Assembly: GCF_910577345.1 (NCBI RefSeq)
Contig: NZ_CAJTMT010000019.1
Location: forward strand, 4,757 to 61,550
Origin: an uncultured Duncaniella sp.
GTDB lineage: Bacteria > Bacteroidota > Bacteroidia > Bacteroidales > Muribaculaceae
Length of the DNA stretch: 56,794 nt
Reading direction: 5' to 3'
Position numbers and translations under genes: made by a program. This document shows positions 1 through 8,218 of the stretch, in pieces (the first letter of the stretch is position 1; each line of letters starts with the position of its first letter). Below the pieces are notes generated by a model. That model was not told the origin of the DNA, did no database searches, and saw only the letters and a list, made by a program, of their open reading frames with translations.

Positions 1-345
1 ATCCGAACGCACGCCAACAAACTATCCGAATGGCCGTCAACACATATCCGAACGCACACCAACAAACTATCCAAATGGCCGCCAACACATATCCGAACGC
101 ACGCCAACAAACTATCCGAATGGCCGTCAACACATATCCGAACGCACGCCAACAAACTATCCAAATAGCCGTCAACGCATATCCGAACGCACACCAACAA
201 ACTATCCAAATGGCTGCCAACACATATCCGAACGCACGCCAACAAACTATCCAAATAGCCGTCAACGCATATCCGAACGCACACCAACAAACTATCCAAA
301 TAGCCGTCAACGCATATCCGAACGCCCTATCCGCATGGCCGTTAG
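1..345. repeat. 45-bp tandem repeat array, cut by the window edge
   Basis: Seven full 45-bp units start at 1, 46, 91, 136, 181, 226 and 271, and a partial unit starts at 316. Each unit is itself two related halves of 23 and 22 bp, both beginning TATCCRAA. Units differ at a few positions only. Forty-five is a multiple of three, so one plus-strand frame stays open from base 3 to a TGA at 366-368 and would encode 15-residue repeats with the core TYPNARQQTI. Most differences between units change the amino acid, which argues against purifying selection on that peptide. It could still be the tail of a repeat protein starting outside the window. There are no unique spacers, so it is not CRISPR. Confidence 0.85.
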
Positions 346-500
346 CAAGCTGCGGAGCAGCGATGTGATGGTAGCCCCACATCGAGCGACAACGCAATGA
401 AGCCCGTAGGGCGAAATTGCGTGGCGCGAAGGTGTGGGGAAAAAGAATAATTACCCAAAAGGGCATCGAAGATGTCCGATAATCCACTTACCCACCTTTT
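346..500. repeat. Copy of a dispersed intergenic repeat, related to 17951-18454
   Basis: This stretch (GCAGCGATGTGATGG, then ACGCAATGAAGCCC, then GGGCATCGAAGATGTCC) matches the left arm of the long inverted repeat at about 18030-18165, with short changes between. A minus-strand open frame at 342-551 and one at 17990-18208 encode the same short peptide (core TQFRPxGFIA) only because they lie in this repeat. I treat them as non-coding. From 500 to 570 I see only AT-rich spacer. Confidence 0.75.
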
Positions 501-569
501 CAACCACAAAAACCTTTTGACCACTCTGCCTTTACATACCCACCCCATCAAATATTACACAATTTTTCG

Positions 570-577
570 TAATTTTG
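570..577 (+). promoter_or_regulatory. Bacteroidota -7 box upstream of the first TPR/HTH regulator
   Basis: TAATTTTG fits the Bacteroidota sigma-ABfr -7 consensus TAnnTTTG and lies 28 bp before the start codon at 606. I see no good -33 TTTG at the expected spacing, so the call rests on the -7 box and its position. Confidence 0.5.
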
Positions 578-605
578 CACAATAAGCAACAAATCGGTAT
601 ATTTT

Positions 606-2426
606 ATGCATATTTCGTTTAAATTTGCAACAATTATCACAATTATAATATTCATCTTTCAACTTTCAACCGGATGCGGAGGTGGCGACCGCCTCGACAC
701 TTACCTTGACCGTGCCGAACGAATCATGGACGAGGCTCCAGACTCGGCCCATGCAATCCTCGCCGACAGCATAACCACTCAGCTCCTTGCCTCCGCATCC
801 GAAAGGCAAGCGGCCCTCCACGCCCTGCTCCTGACACAAAGCGAGTTCAAAATCTACCAGCCTTCCGACAACGACTCCATCATATCAACAGCCGTCGAAT
901 ATTTCGAAAATGCCGACGACCGGCCTCACCTGATGAAATCACTATACTATAAAGCAAGAATATGCAACAATAATGAAAACTACTCTGATGCAATGAATTC
1001 AGCCATGCGAGCACGCGCTATGGCAAAAATGATTGAAGATAACTTTTGGCAAGCAAGATGCGATGATGTAATCGCTAAATTATTCTCATCTTTCTACCAT
1101 AGTAAAGAAAGCATTAATTACGGAAAAGAAGCTGCTGAATTATATAAAAAATCAGGAAATATCTTATTTTATATCTATACATTATCTGATCAGGCAATCA
1201 GATATAACCATTTAAAGCAATATGAAAACTGTCAAGCGGTAATCGACACTATATTAAATTTATTTCAAAATCCGCAAGTTATATGTGATGAGTTTCGACA
1301 ATCCATTTTAGCTGATATATCAAGTACTGCACAATTAATGTATAGTACATTAGGAGAATACGAAAAAGCCGAGCAAATGGGCGATTCTGTTTTAAAATAT
1401 GAGGACCATCTACTAAATACAGCAATAGAACATGCAATTATCGCTGATGTAAAAATTAGATTAGGCCGAATTAATGAAGCAAACGAAATATTAAAAAATA
1501 CATTCCCTAAATTGAGGACAACCCGTGATTCCATTTTTTATTATAATGCACTCTCCCACTATTATGAAAAAAAAGGAGACACCGAAGCTACACTTAAAGC
1601 GACTAAAAAATCACTTGAATTATATAGTCAGATATTCGATATTGTTACAACCCAATCTGTAATGTACGCTCAACGTGACTATTACTCCGAAGAGATGATT
1701 CGTATAGCTCAGATTGCGACCAGGAATCGTCTACTATTGATTTTAGCTCTCTTCTCTACTATATTTCTGATCATAACTTCCATACTAATATACCGTAATC
1801 GGTTAAGTAAGAAAAATATGGATATCAGCAAGAAAATGACGGAAATCATACTCCTTTCCAAAACTCTTCAACAGACAAATTCTGAAAACGAAACACTCAA
1901 TAAAAAACTTTCCGAGTTCAATCAACTATCATCTATAATTTCAACACAAAACTCAAAAATCGAGGAACTTTCTGAAAATCTCATTTCCAACAGCAACCGA
2001 AACGAAAAACTTAGCTCGATGGTCCAAATACTCCTGCAAGGACGCTTCGCCCAACTCAACACTATCATAACGGAGTATGCCGCTCAGGAAGAAAACGAGA
2101 CAAACTATCTCGCTTTCTACAAAAACATCAAGCATGAAATCGACAAATTCAAACGTCCGGAGAATATTCAAGAAATCGAACGCATGGTAGACGATTGCCT
2201 TGACGGAATCATCTCAAAAATCCGCACGCAGATTCCATCCATGAGAGAGAAAGATGTCACTCTTCTTGCCCTAACTCTCGCCGGCCTCAACGCCCGCGCA
2301 ATCGGACTTTTCCTCGGCATTCATCCCAACTATACCTACCGACGAAAAAAACAGTTAATCAAAATAATCGCCGATTCTTCCGCCCCAAATGCCCCCGAAA
2401 TAGTCGAAATCCTATCAAGATACTAA
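606..2426 (+). CDS. Membrane-spanning TPR sensor with C-terminal HTH domain (copy 1)
   Basis: A 606-residue protein. It starts with a hydrophobic signal and a lipobox-like cysteine at residue 24 (STGC, then GGGDR). A helical TPR-like region follows to about 370, then one transmembrane segment (about 376-398), a coiled coil (about 400-480) and a C-terminal helix-turn-helix around 548-585 (REKDVTLLALTLAG...YRRKKQLIKII). This layout places a TPR sensor outside the inner membrane and a LuxR/sigma-region-4-like DNA-binding domain inside, as in other Bacteroidota transmembrane one-component regulators. No kinase or receiver domain is visible. The next gene is a mosaic paralogue with near-identical ends. 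The central part is AT-rich compared with the ends, suggesting a different origin. The ligand and target genes are unknown. Confidence 0.75.
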   Translation: MHISFKFATIITIIIFIFQLSTGCGGGDRLDTYLDRAERIMDEAPDSAHAILADSITTQLLASASERQAALHALLLTQSEFKIYQPSDNDSIISTAVEYFENADDRPHLMKSLYYKARICNNNENYSDAMNSAMRARAMAKMIEDNFWQARCDDVIAKLFSSFYHSKESINYGKEAAELYKKSGNILFYIYTLSDQAIRYNHLKQYENCQAVIDTILNLFQNPQVICDEFRQSILADISSTAQLMYSTLGEYEKAEQMGDSVLKYEDHLLNTAIEHAIIADVKIRLGRINEANEILKNTFPKLRTTRDSIFYYNALSHYYEKKGDTEATLKATKKSLELYSQIFDIVTTQSVMYAQRDYYSEEMIRIAQIATRNRLLLILALFSTIFLIITSILIYRNRLSKKNMDISKKMTEIILLSKTLQQTNSENETLNKKLSEFNQLSSIISTQNSKIEELSENLISNSNRNEKLSSMVQILLQGRFAQLNTIITEYAAQEENETNYLAFYKNIKHEIDKFKRPENIQEIERMVDDCLDGIISKIRTQIPSMREKDVTLLALTLAGLNARAIGLFLGIHPNYTYRRKKQLIKIIADSSAPNAPEIVEILSRY

Positions 2427-2510
2427 ATGCCGGTATCTCACACCTCATACACATCCACTTCCCATCATAATATTCTACACAAATACCACAAGTAACAAAT
2501 TGACATATCC

Positions 2511-4319
2511 ATGCGTACTTTATTCAAACTCGCAACAGTCATCTCCCTCTTAACATCCATATTTCCCATACTCTCCTCATGTGGAGGTGGCGACCGCCTC
2601 GACACTTACCTTGACCGTGCCGAACGAATCATGGACCAGGCTCCCGACTCGGCTCATGCAATCCTCGCCGACAGCATAGCCCCTCAGCTCCTTGCCTCCG
2701 CATCCGAAAGGCAAGCGGCACTCTACGCCCTGCTCCTGACACAAAGCGAGTTCAAAATCTACCAACCGTCCGACAACGACTCCCTCATATCAACAGCCGT
2801 CGAATATTTCGAAAATGCCGACGACCGGCCTCACCTCATGAAATCCCTATACTACCTTGCTCGAATAAAACATATTGTCGGAGATAATTCTACAGCAATG
2901 AGTTCAGTAATGAAATGCCATGAAATAGCTAAAAAATTAAATGATCAGTTTTGGCAAGCACGCGCAGCCGATGTCATTTCGTTAGTATTATCACGCTCCT
3001 ATTATTATGAAGAAAGTATCGAATATTCTAAAGAAGCAGCTAAATTATATAAAAATAATGGATACGATGGATTTTATCTGTATACAATGGGTGATCTGGC
3101 CGCAAGATACAATAGCCTTGGACAATATGATAAATGCGAGACAATTTTAGACTCTCTGCAACCAAAAATTGAAGCATTTCCTACTCTTAAGATTTATCTT
3201 CTAGGTATAGGACACTTAATGTATGAAAAAAAAGGTGAATATACCAAAGCAGAAGAATATGGAGATACTCTTCTAAAATACAAAGACATCTTAGAATATC
3301 CATCAACAGATTTGGCTGATATCGCTTTTGTTAAAATCGCTGTTGGAAAATTAAAAGAAGCCAAATCACTGCTTACATTTTCGGCTGACAAGATGGAAAG
3401 CGTTAATGATTCCATATTTTATTACGATGCCATGGTACAACTGAGTAAGAAAGAAGGAAATTTAGCCCAGGCTTTTGAATATCAAGAAATATTATCCAAA
3501 TTAGACAACAAAATATTCAAAAATGCAGTAAAACAATCTGCAGTTGCCGGTCAGCGGAATTTTTACTCGGCAGAAGCTGCAAACACAGAAAAAATAGCTC
3601 AACGGAACAAACTTTTGTTTATATTTTCTACCATTATAGGTTTACTACTCATTATGATAGGTACTCTTTTATATCATATCCGCCTAAACAGAAAAAATAC
3701 AGCCATAAGTAAGCAGATGACTGAAATCATACTTTTGTCAAAAAAGATTCAAGAAATAGATTTCGAAAAAGAATCTTTAAGTAAGAAGCTTGCAAAACAT
3801 GGAGAAGACATTGCCAATCTTTCCACCATTCTTTCTAACAAGAATAATGAAATCCAACTTCTTGCAGCAGACCTTACCCAAAATAAGGGACAGAACGAAC
3901 TACTGAGTAAAAAAATACAACCACTATTACAAGGCAGATTTTCTCAACTTAACATTATCATAAATGAGTATGCCGCTCAGGAAGAAAACGAGACAAACTA
4001 TCTCGCTTTCTACAAAAACATCAAGCATGAAATCGACAAATTCAAACGTCCGGAGAATATTCAAGAGATCGAACGCATGGTCGATGACTGCCTTGACGGA
4101 ATCATCTCAAAAATCCGCACGCAGATTCCATCCATGAGAGAGAAAGATGTCACTCTTCTTGCCCTAACTCTCGCCGGCCTCAACGCCCGCGCAATCGGAC
4201 TTTTCCTCGGCATTCATCCCAACTACACCTACCGACGAAAAAAACAGTTAATCAAAATAATCGCCGATTCCAACGCATCCGATGCACCCGAAATAGTTGA
4301 AATCTTATCAAGATACTAA
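2511..4319 (+). CDS. Membrane-spanning TPR sensor with C-terminal HTH domain (copy 2)
   Basis: A 602-residue paralogue of the preceding gene, 84 bp downstream on the same strand with no obvious terminator between them. Signal and lipobox end at Cys24 (LSSC). The TPR-like sensor reaches about 365, with a transmembrane segment near 367-390, a coiled coil and a C-terminal HTH. By eye, bases 2580-2855 match 675-950 with about 14 differences, and 3966-4270 match 2073-2377 with about 5. The central sensor (2856-3965) is strongly divergent and AT-rich. The ends therefore look homogenised by recombination, or the middle looks exchanged. Both proteins would share a DNA-recognition domain but not a sensor. 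A strong terminator follows at 4370-4410. Confidence 0.75.
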   Translation: MRTLFKLATVISLLTSIFPILSSCGGGDRLDTYLDRAERIMDQAPDSAHAILADSIAPQLLASASERQAALYALLLTQSEFKIYQPSDNDSLISTAVEYFENADDRPHLMKSLYYLARIKHIVGDNSTAMSSVMKCHEIAKKLNDQFWQARAADVISLVLSRSYYYEESIEYSKEAAKLYKNNGYDGFYLYTMGDLAARYNSLGQYDKCETILDSLQPKIEAFPTLKIYLLGIGHLMYEKKGEYTKAEEYGDTLLKYKDILEYPSTDLADIAFVKIAVGKLKEAKSLLTFSADKMESVNDSIFYYDAMVQLSKKEGNLAQAFEYQEILSKLDNKIFKNAVKQSAVAGQRNFYSAEAANTEKIAQRNKLLFIFSTIIGLLLIMIGTLLYHIRLNRKNTAISKQMTEIILLSKKIQEIDFEKESLSKKLAKHGEDIANLSTILSNKNNEIQLLAADLTQNKGQNELLSKKIQPLLQGRFSQLNIIINEYAAQEENETNYLAFYKNIKHEIDKFKRPENIQEIERMVDDCLDGIISKIRTQIPSMREKDVTLLALTLAGLNARAIGLFLGIHPNYTYRRKKQLIKIIADSNASDAPEIVEILSRY

Positions 4320-4369
4320 TTTTCAATGCTTTAACCACCATATACATATAAGCATTATCAATAAGTAAG

Positions 4370-4410
4370 TTAGGCTTAGGTTAAATATCCAAATTTTAAC
4401 CTAAGCCTAA
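4370..4410 (+). terminator. Intrinsic terminator after the regulator pair
   Basis: A perfect 16-bp stem (4370-4385 with 4395-4410, TTAGGCTTAGGTTAAA) closes a 9-nt loop and is followed by a T-rich tract. It lies about 50 bp past the stop codon at 4319. Confidence 0.8.
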
Positions 4411-4492
4411 TAGTTTTATATACTGCAACTTACACATAAGCAAGTTTAAATTTATCACATCTTGAAATTCGTCATCTGTTTCCTCGTCGGCC

Positions 4493-4500
4493 TAACTTTG
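4493..4500 (+). promoter_or_regulatory. -7 box for the small secreted-protein genes
   Basis: TAACTTTG matches TAnnTTTG and lies 42 bp before the start codon at 4543, after the terminator at 4370-4410. The two following genes therefore probably form a separate transcript. No clear -33 box is seen. Confidence 0.5.
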
Positions 4501-4542
4501 CATCAGAAAACAAAACCACAATGTTTCTAATAAATTTAAATT

Positions 4543-4887
4543 ATGAATATGAAATTATTATCACTGGTTCTTATTTTTAACTTTACAATTATTAATGGAT
4601 ATGCCAATCCTAATAACAAGAATAAGGATGAGCCCACTCGTCTTGAACTCCCCACAACCCAAAACGAAATCACATGCGAGTACGACAACGGCTACCTTGT
4701 CATTTCATTCGAGCATGAATCCGGTCGGACACACTTATCTCTGTCAAAAGTCTCCGACAACTCAATCATCAATGAAATCGAGATTTCGTCAACATGCCAG
4801 TTCGTGCATTACATCGGTCAAATCGACGAACCAATAATGGTAAATATTACGACTCCCACCTCCTCCCACTCAGAAATCATATATTAA
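4543..4887 (+). CDS. Small secreted protein, DUF3244-like
   Basis: 114 residues. The N-terminus is a signal peptide (about residues 1-20, ending near GYANP). The mature part is a short beta-rich domain (LVISFEHESGRTHLSL... QFVHYIG... EPIMVNITT) resembling small Bacteroidota DUF3244 proteins, which have an Ig-like fold and no known function. The DUF3244 match rests on pattern recall, not a search. It has its own -7 box and lies 44 bp before the next lipoprotein gene, so the two are probably co-transcribed. Overlapping frames in this stretch are shadows. Confidence 0.6.
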   Translation: MNMKLLSLVLIFNFTIINGYANPNNKNKDEPTRLELPTTQNEITCEYDNGYLVISFEHESGRTHLSLSKVSDNSIINEIEISSTCQFVHYIGQIDEPIMVNITTPTSSHSEIIY

Positions 4888-4931
4888 AGCATATTAATCA
4901 TCACATTTTATCAATCAAATCCTATCTTATT

Positions 4932-5978
4932 ATGAAAAAAATCTTTTCCATCCTCATGCTCTCGATGCTGATTCTTGCCTCATCATGCACAGAAACCAAC
5001 GCACCGGATATGCCCGACATCAAACCGGCAGAAGACATTCCCTCAACTGACGACACACTTCCGGCAGACATCTACAACCAAGAACTTTCCACAGTCTTCG
5101 CCGCTCTCGACAGCCTCAACTCAACCATCCCCGACAAATCAAGCCGTGGATTTTTAAAAAGATTTGGCACCTTCCTGGCCGATCAGGTAGGCAGGGCGGG
5201 AGGCACATACTGCGGTGGGCCGCTTGGAGGAAAACTCGGCTGCGCATTAACCTCGGCAGCCGCTGAATATTTTCTGGAAAAAGTGGAATCAAGAGCCACA
5301 CCCACCAATTGGATACTGAAATATGACATATCCATCAAGCCATCAGAAATGAGAACCAACTCATCCGGAGGGGACGACCGTCTGCCCGTCGACGATAATA
5401 AAATCGCAATTGATTCTTGCGGTCCTATCCGTCCATTGCCGGGACGTGCCCCCGATCTGTCGTCCGCCGATGATGCCATACCCGCCTACGAAACCATCAC
5501 CGTTGACCTCCTCGGTTACCAGCACAACAATGCCATGTGTGAGATCATGAACAACAGGAATTCCTATCTTGATAACAACACACTTGACATGGATCGTCTC
5601 ACCAATGACCTCGTGGGCCTCATGGATGCCAACTCTTTGTCACTCATCGAAATCAACCGCATCCAATCTCACGCCAAACAGATTGCAATAATTACCAAGG
5701 ACTCCGACGATTTCGGCCACACCAACCAAGACCTTATAAATACCTACCACACCTATCTGCAGGACTGCCGTCTGAGCAACGATGAACTGCACATATTCAC
5801 TGACTTCACCTCAGAAATCGCCCTGAAATGTCTCAACCAGTCAGACGATGCCATCCACAGCTACGCAGCAGAACTCAACGAAATGCTCAAACAGCTCAAC
5901 ATCTCCGAGGATCTCAAGGTCGAACTCGCAATCATTGCCCAGTACACCGTCAACAGCGCCCTCTTCTGGCAGCAATAA
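4932..5978 (+). CDS. Lipoprotein of unknown function with a glycine-rich segment
   Basis: I start this gene at 4932 (MKKIFSILML), not at an earlier in-frame ATG at 4794, because 4932 gives a proper lipoprotein signal with Cys19 (LASSC) and avoids a 94-bp overlap with the upstream gene. That leaves 348 residues. A proline/acid-rich linker follows the cysteine. Residues about 80-110 hold a compact Gly/Ala-rich stretch with two cysteines (GGTYCGGPLGGKLGCALTSA) that looks like a membrane-active or buried hairpin and recalls class II bacteriocin or two-TM pore segments. The rest is acidic and helical. I recognise no family. The neighbours suggest a surface or periplasmic partner of the small secreted protein upstream. 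Confidence 0.65.
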   Translation: MKKIFSILMLSMLILASSCTETNAPDMPDIKPAEDIPSTDDTLPADIYNQELSTVFAALDSLNSTIPDKSSRGFLKRFGTFLADQVGRAGGTYCGGPLGGKLGCALTSAAAEYFLEKVESRATPTNWILKYDISIKPSEMRTNSSGGDDRLPVDDNKIAIDSCGPIRPLPGRAPDLSSADDAIPAYETITVDLLGYQHNNAMCEIMNNRNSYLDNNTLDMDRLTNDLVGLMDANSLSLIEINRIQSHAKQIAIITKDSDDFGHTNQDLINTYHTYLQDCRLSNDELHIFTDFTSEIALKCLNQSDDAIHSYAAELNEMLKQLNISEDLKVELAIIAQYTVNSALFWQQ

Positions 5979-6163
5979 TCGTCCAAATGAATATAGCAAC
6001 CCATATACAAATAGATTACATTTCATAACACAGAATACACTTTTCGAAACAATAAATCAAAACTATGTGTACGGGTGATTCCCCTGACGCATGGCTTAAA
6101 GCTCCGGCTCGTGAGAGTCGGACTTTGACGCAGACATACATCAACCATCCGTTCCCTCAAAGA

Positions 6164-6430
6164 CATAAAAAACTTCCATTCCTTAAAAGGCATAAAAAAC
6201 CTCCGTACCTTCATAGACACAAGAACGCCTAACTCTCAAAAAAACATAAAAAACTTCTGTTCCTTCTGACCCTCTGTCTTTGTGTACCCTTCCCGCACAA
6301 AATCCTCCTCTATAAAAACTTCTGTTCCTTCTGACCTTCTGTCTTTGTGTACCCTTCCCGCACAAAATCCTCCTCTATAAAAAACTTCTGTTCCTTCTGA
6401 CCCTCTGTCCTTGTGTACCCTTCCCGCAAC
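6164..6430. repeat. Tandem 65-bp repeats in a 560-bp gap without genes
   Basis: Between 5979 and 6541 I find no credible gene. Three near-identical units begin at 6254, 6319 and 6385 (period 65-66 bp), each containing TTCTGACC, CTCTGTCTTTGTG and TACCCTTCCCGC. Two decayed units start near 6166 and 6189 (CATAAAAAACTTCC/CCTCC). The core is one arm of the hairpin at 28515-28630 and also appears, inverted, at 52960-53000, so it is a dispersed family that expanded in tandem here. Short minus-strand frames in this stretch are repeat artefacts. Confidence 0.75.
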
Positions 6431-6500
6431 CCCTATCCGCCTTATTTGGCCTATTTGACTTATTAGCCCTATTTAATACACTGGTATCATTAAAAATGCC

Positions 6501-6508
6501 TACCTTTG
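6501..6508 (+). promoter_or_regulatory. -7 box for the MATE exporter gene
   Basis: TACCTTTG, followed by CA, is an excellent Bacteroidota -7 box and gives a leader of about 27 nt before the start at 6542. No clear -33 TTTG is seen at the expected distance. Confidence 0.6.
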
Positions 6509-6541
6509 CAGTCCGAAACCGTTTGAGACTCCTATCAACTT

Positions 6542-7948
6542 ATGAAAACCTCTTCACTCACCCGCAAGGCGGGTTTCTGGAAAGCATACAAGACCGAATA
6601 CAAAAACCTGTGGCGGCTCGGGCTCCCCGTGCTCATCACACAGGTCGGCATCATCGTCGTCAACTTCGCAGACACCATGATGGTCGGTGCCTACGGCACT
6701 GACGAACTTGCCGCAGCAGCCTTCGTCAACTCCATCTTCATGATAGCAACCGTCATGCAGATCGGTTTCGCCTCAGGTATGACCCCGCTCATCGGCGCGC
6801 TCTACAGCCGCAAGGAGAACACCGAGGTCGGCATCACCCTCCGCGCCGGACTGCAAATCAACGTGATAGTCTCGCTCTGCTTCACGGCCATAATGGGCAC
6901 TCTCTACTTCTTCCTCGACCGCTTCGGACAGCCCGAAGAACTCCTCCCGCTCATCCGCAGCTACTATCTAATTGTCCTGGCCACCCTCCTCCCAATGGCC
7001 ATCTTCAACTGCTGCCAGCAGACAGCCAACGGCACTACCGACACCGCCACACCGATGTGGATGATCCTCTGTGCCAACGCCATAAACATTCTCGGAAACT
7101 ACACCCTCATCTACGGACACTTCGGCGCCCCACAGCTCGGACTCGTCGGCGCAGGTCTCAGCACCCTCACCGCCCGCTATCTCGCCATGACCGGAATCCT
7201 CCTCTTCCTCCTCTTCTCGAAGCGCTACAGCCCCTACATCAAGGGACTGCGTGAAGGCTCAGCAAAGTCGGGCAGTGTCCGCATGAAAGTCTGGACCACC
7301 TCCTATCCTGTCATGATACAAAGTGGCGTCGAATGTTTCCTCTGGAGCTTCGGAGCCATCGTCTCAGGCTGGTTCGGCAAGATTCAACTTGCGTCCTACC
7401 AGGTGGTCAACACCATCGCCCAGCTCGGTTTCATGACATTCATGAGCTTCGGCGTGGCCACATCGATACGCGTCGCCAACTACACCGGCCTGCGCGACAT
7501 CAACGGAATGCGCCGTATCACCTCCGCAGGACTCCATCTCAACCTCCTCCTCGCCACCATCGCCTCGCTCGTCTTCCTCATCGGCGGCCGCCATCTCATC
7601 CATGCCTTCACCCCCGACCCCGAGGTAATCACCGCTGCCCTCGCCCTGATTGTCCCCCTCATCCTCTATCAGTATGGCGATGCCATCCAGCTCACCTACG
7701 CCAACGCCCTGCGCGGCACCTCCCACGTCAAGCCACTGCTCTGGATCTCGATTGTCAGCTACATCATCGTCGGCATACCTCTCCTCCTCTTCCTCGCCAA
7801 AGTGCTCGACTGGCACAACATCGGTGTCTACTACAGCTTCTCGGGCGCGCTAATCGTCGCTTCCGTGCTGCTCATCCGCGCCTTCGGAGCTACAGTCAGG
7901 AAGAAAGAAGCCGAGTTTGCCGCCCATTTCAGCCGCGATATGAACTGA
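6542..7948 (+). CDS. MATE family multidrug/metabolite exporter
   Basis: 468 residues, the usual size for a MATE transporter, with about 12 hydrophobic segments spread along the chain. The first half holds the family signature region (GLPVLITQVGIIVVNFADTM, then VGAYGTDELAAAAFVNS), and the second half repeats the pattern (SYPVMIQSGVECFLWSFGAI). MATE proteins of the NorM/DinF group export cationic drugs or metabolites across the inner membrane using a Na+ or H+ gradient. The substrate cannot be told from the sequence. The gene has its own promoter box at 6501-6508 and no close partner. Confidence 0.92.
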   Translation: MKTSSLTRKAGFWKAYKTEYKNLWRLGLPVLITQVGIIVVNFADTMMVGAYGTDELAAAAFVNSIFMIATVMQIGFASGMTPLIGALYSRKENTEVGITLRAGLQINVIVSLCFTAIMGTLYFFLDRFGQPEELLPLIRSYYLIVLATLLPMAIFNCCQQTANGTTDTATPMWMILCANAINILGNYTLIYGHFGAPQLGLVGAGLSTLTARYLAMTGILLFLLFSKRYSPYIKGLREGSAKSGSVRMKVWTTSYPVMIQSGVECFLWSFGAIVSGWFGKIQLASYQVVNTIAQLGFMTFMSFGVATSIRVANYTGLRDINGMRRITSAGLHLNLLLATIASLVFLIGGRHLIHAFTPDPEVITAALALIVPLILYQYGDAIQLTYANALRGTSHVKPLLWISIVSYIIVGIPLLLFLAKVLDWHNIGVYYSFSGALIVASVLLIRAFGATVRKKEAEFAAHFSRDMN

Positions 7949-8004
7949 CGGTGCAAAAAAATTGGGCGCATCGTGGAAAAAAGTGTTCATTTTTACACAC
8001 GCGT

Positions 8005-8038
8005 TTTGTTAAAAAACGCCAAAAAATTTCTACCTTTG
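8005..8038 (+). promoter_or_regulatory. Promoter with a ~175-nt leader for the YidE-like transporter
   Basis: TTTG at 8005-8008 and TACCTTTG at 8031-8038 are 22 bp apart, close to the Bacteroidota consensus. Transcription would begin near 8045 and leave about 175 nt of untranslated leader before 8219. The leader contains a short perfect hairpin around TGTCTG-CCGA-CAGACA (about 8147-8162). I do not recognise a known riboswitch. Confidence 0.6.
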
Positions 8039-8218
8039 CACTCTCAAAAATCAGATGTGTCATCCGCCGCATGTTTTTCTCCGGCAAACTTGCTACGGGT
8101 CACATCCGCCACACGAGGCCGGAACGCTGCCAAATCAAAAACACGGTGTCTGCCGACAGACATCCGTCAATAGCTGAAAAAGATTGTTTAAAATTCATAT
8201 TGTCAACATTTTTAAGTA

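Noticed and set aside
1..345. CRISPR array
   Set aside because: The 45-bp units are contiguous, with no unique spacers and no cas genes nearby; units differ only by point changes.
342..551. Minus-strand small gene, similar to another at 17990-18208
   Set aside because: Both frames lie in the dispersed repeat and share a peptide only for that reason; there is no promoter or partner gene.
4794..4931. Longer N-terminus for the lipoprotein at 4932
   Set aside because: The extension would overlap the upstream gene by 94 bp and hide a proper lipoprotein signal.
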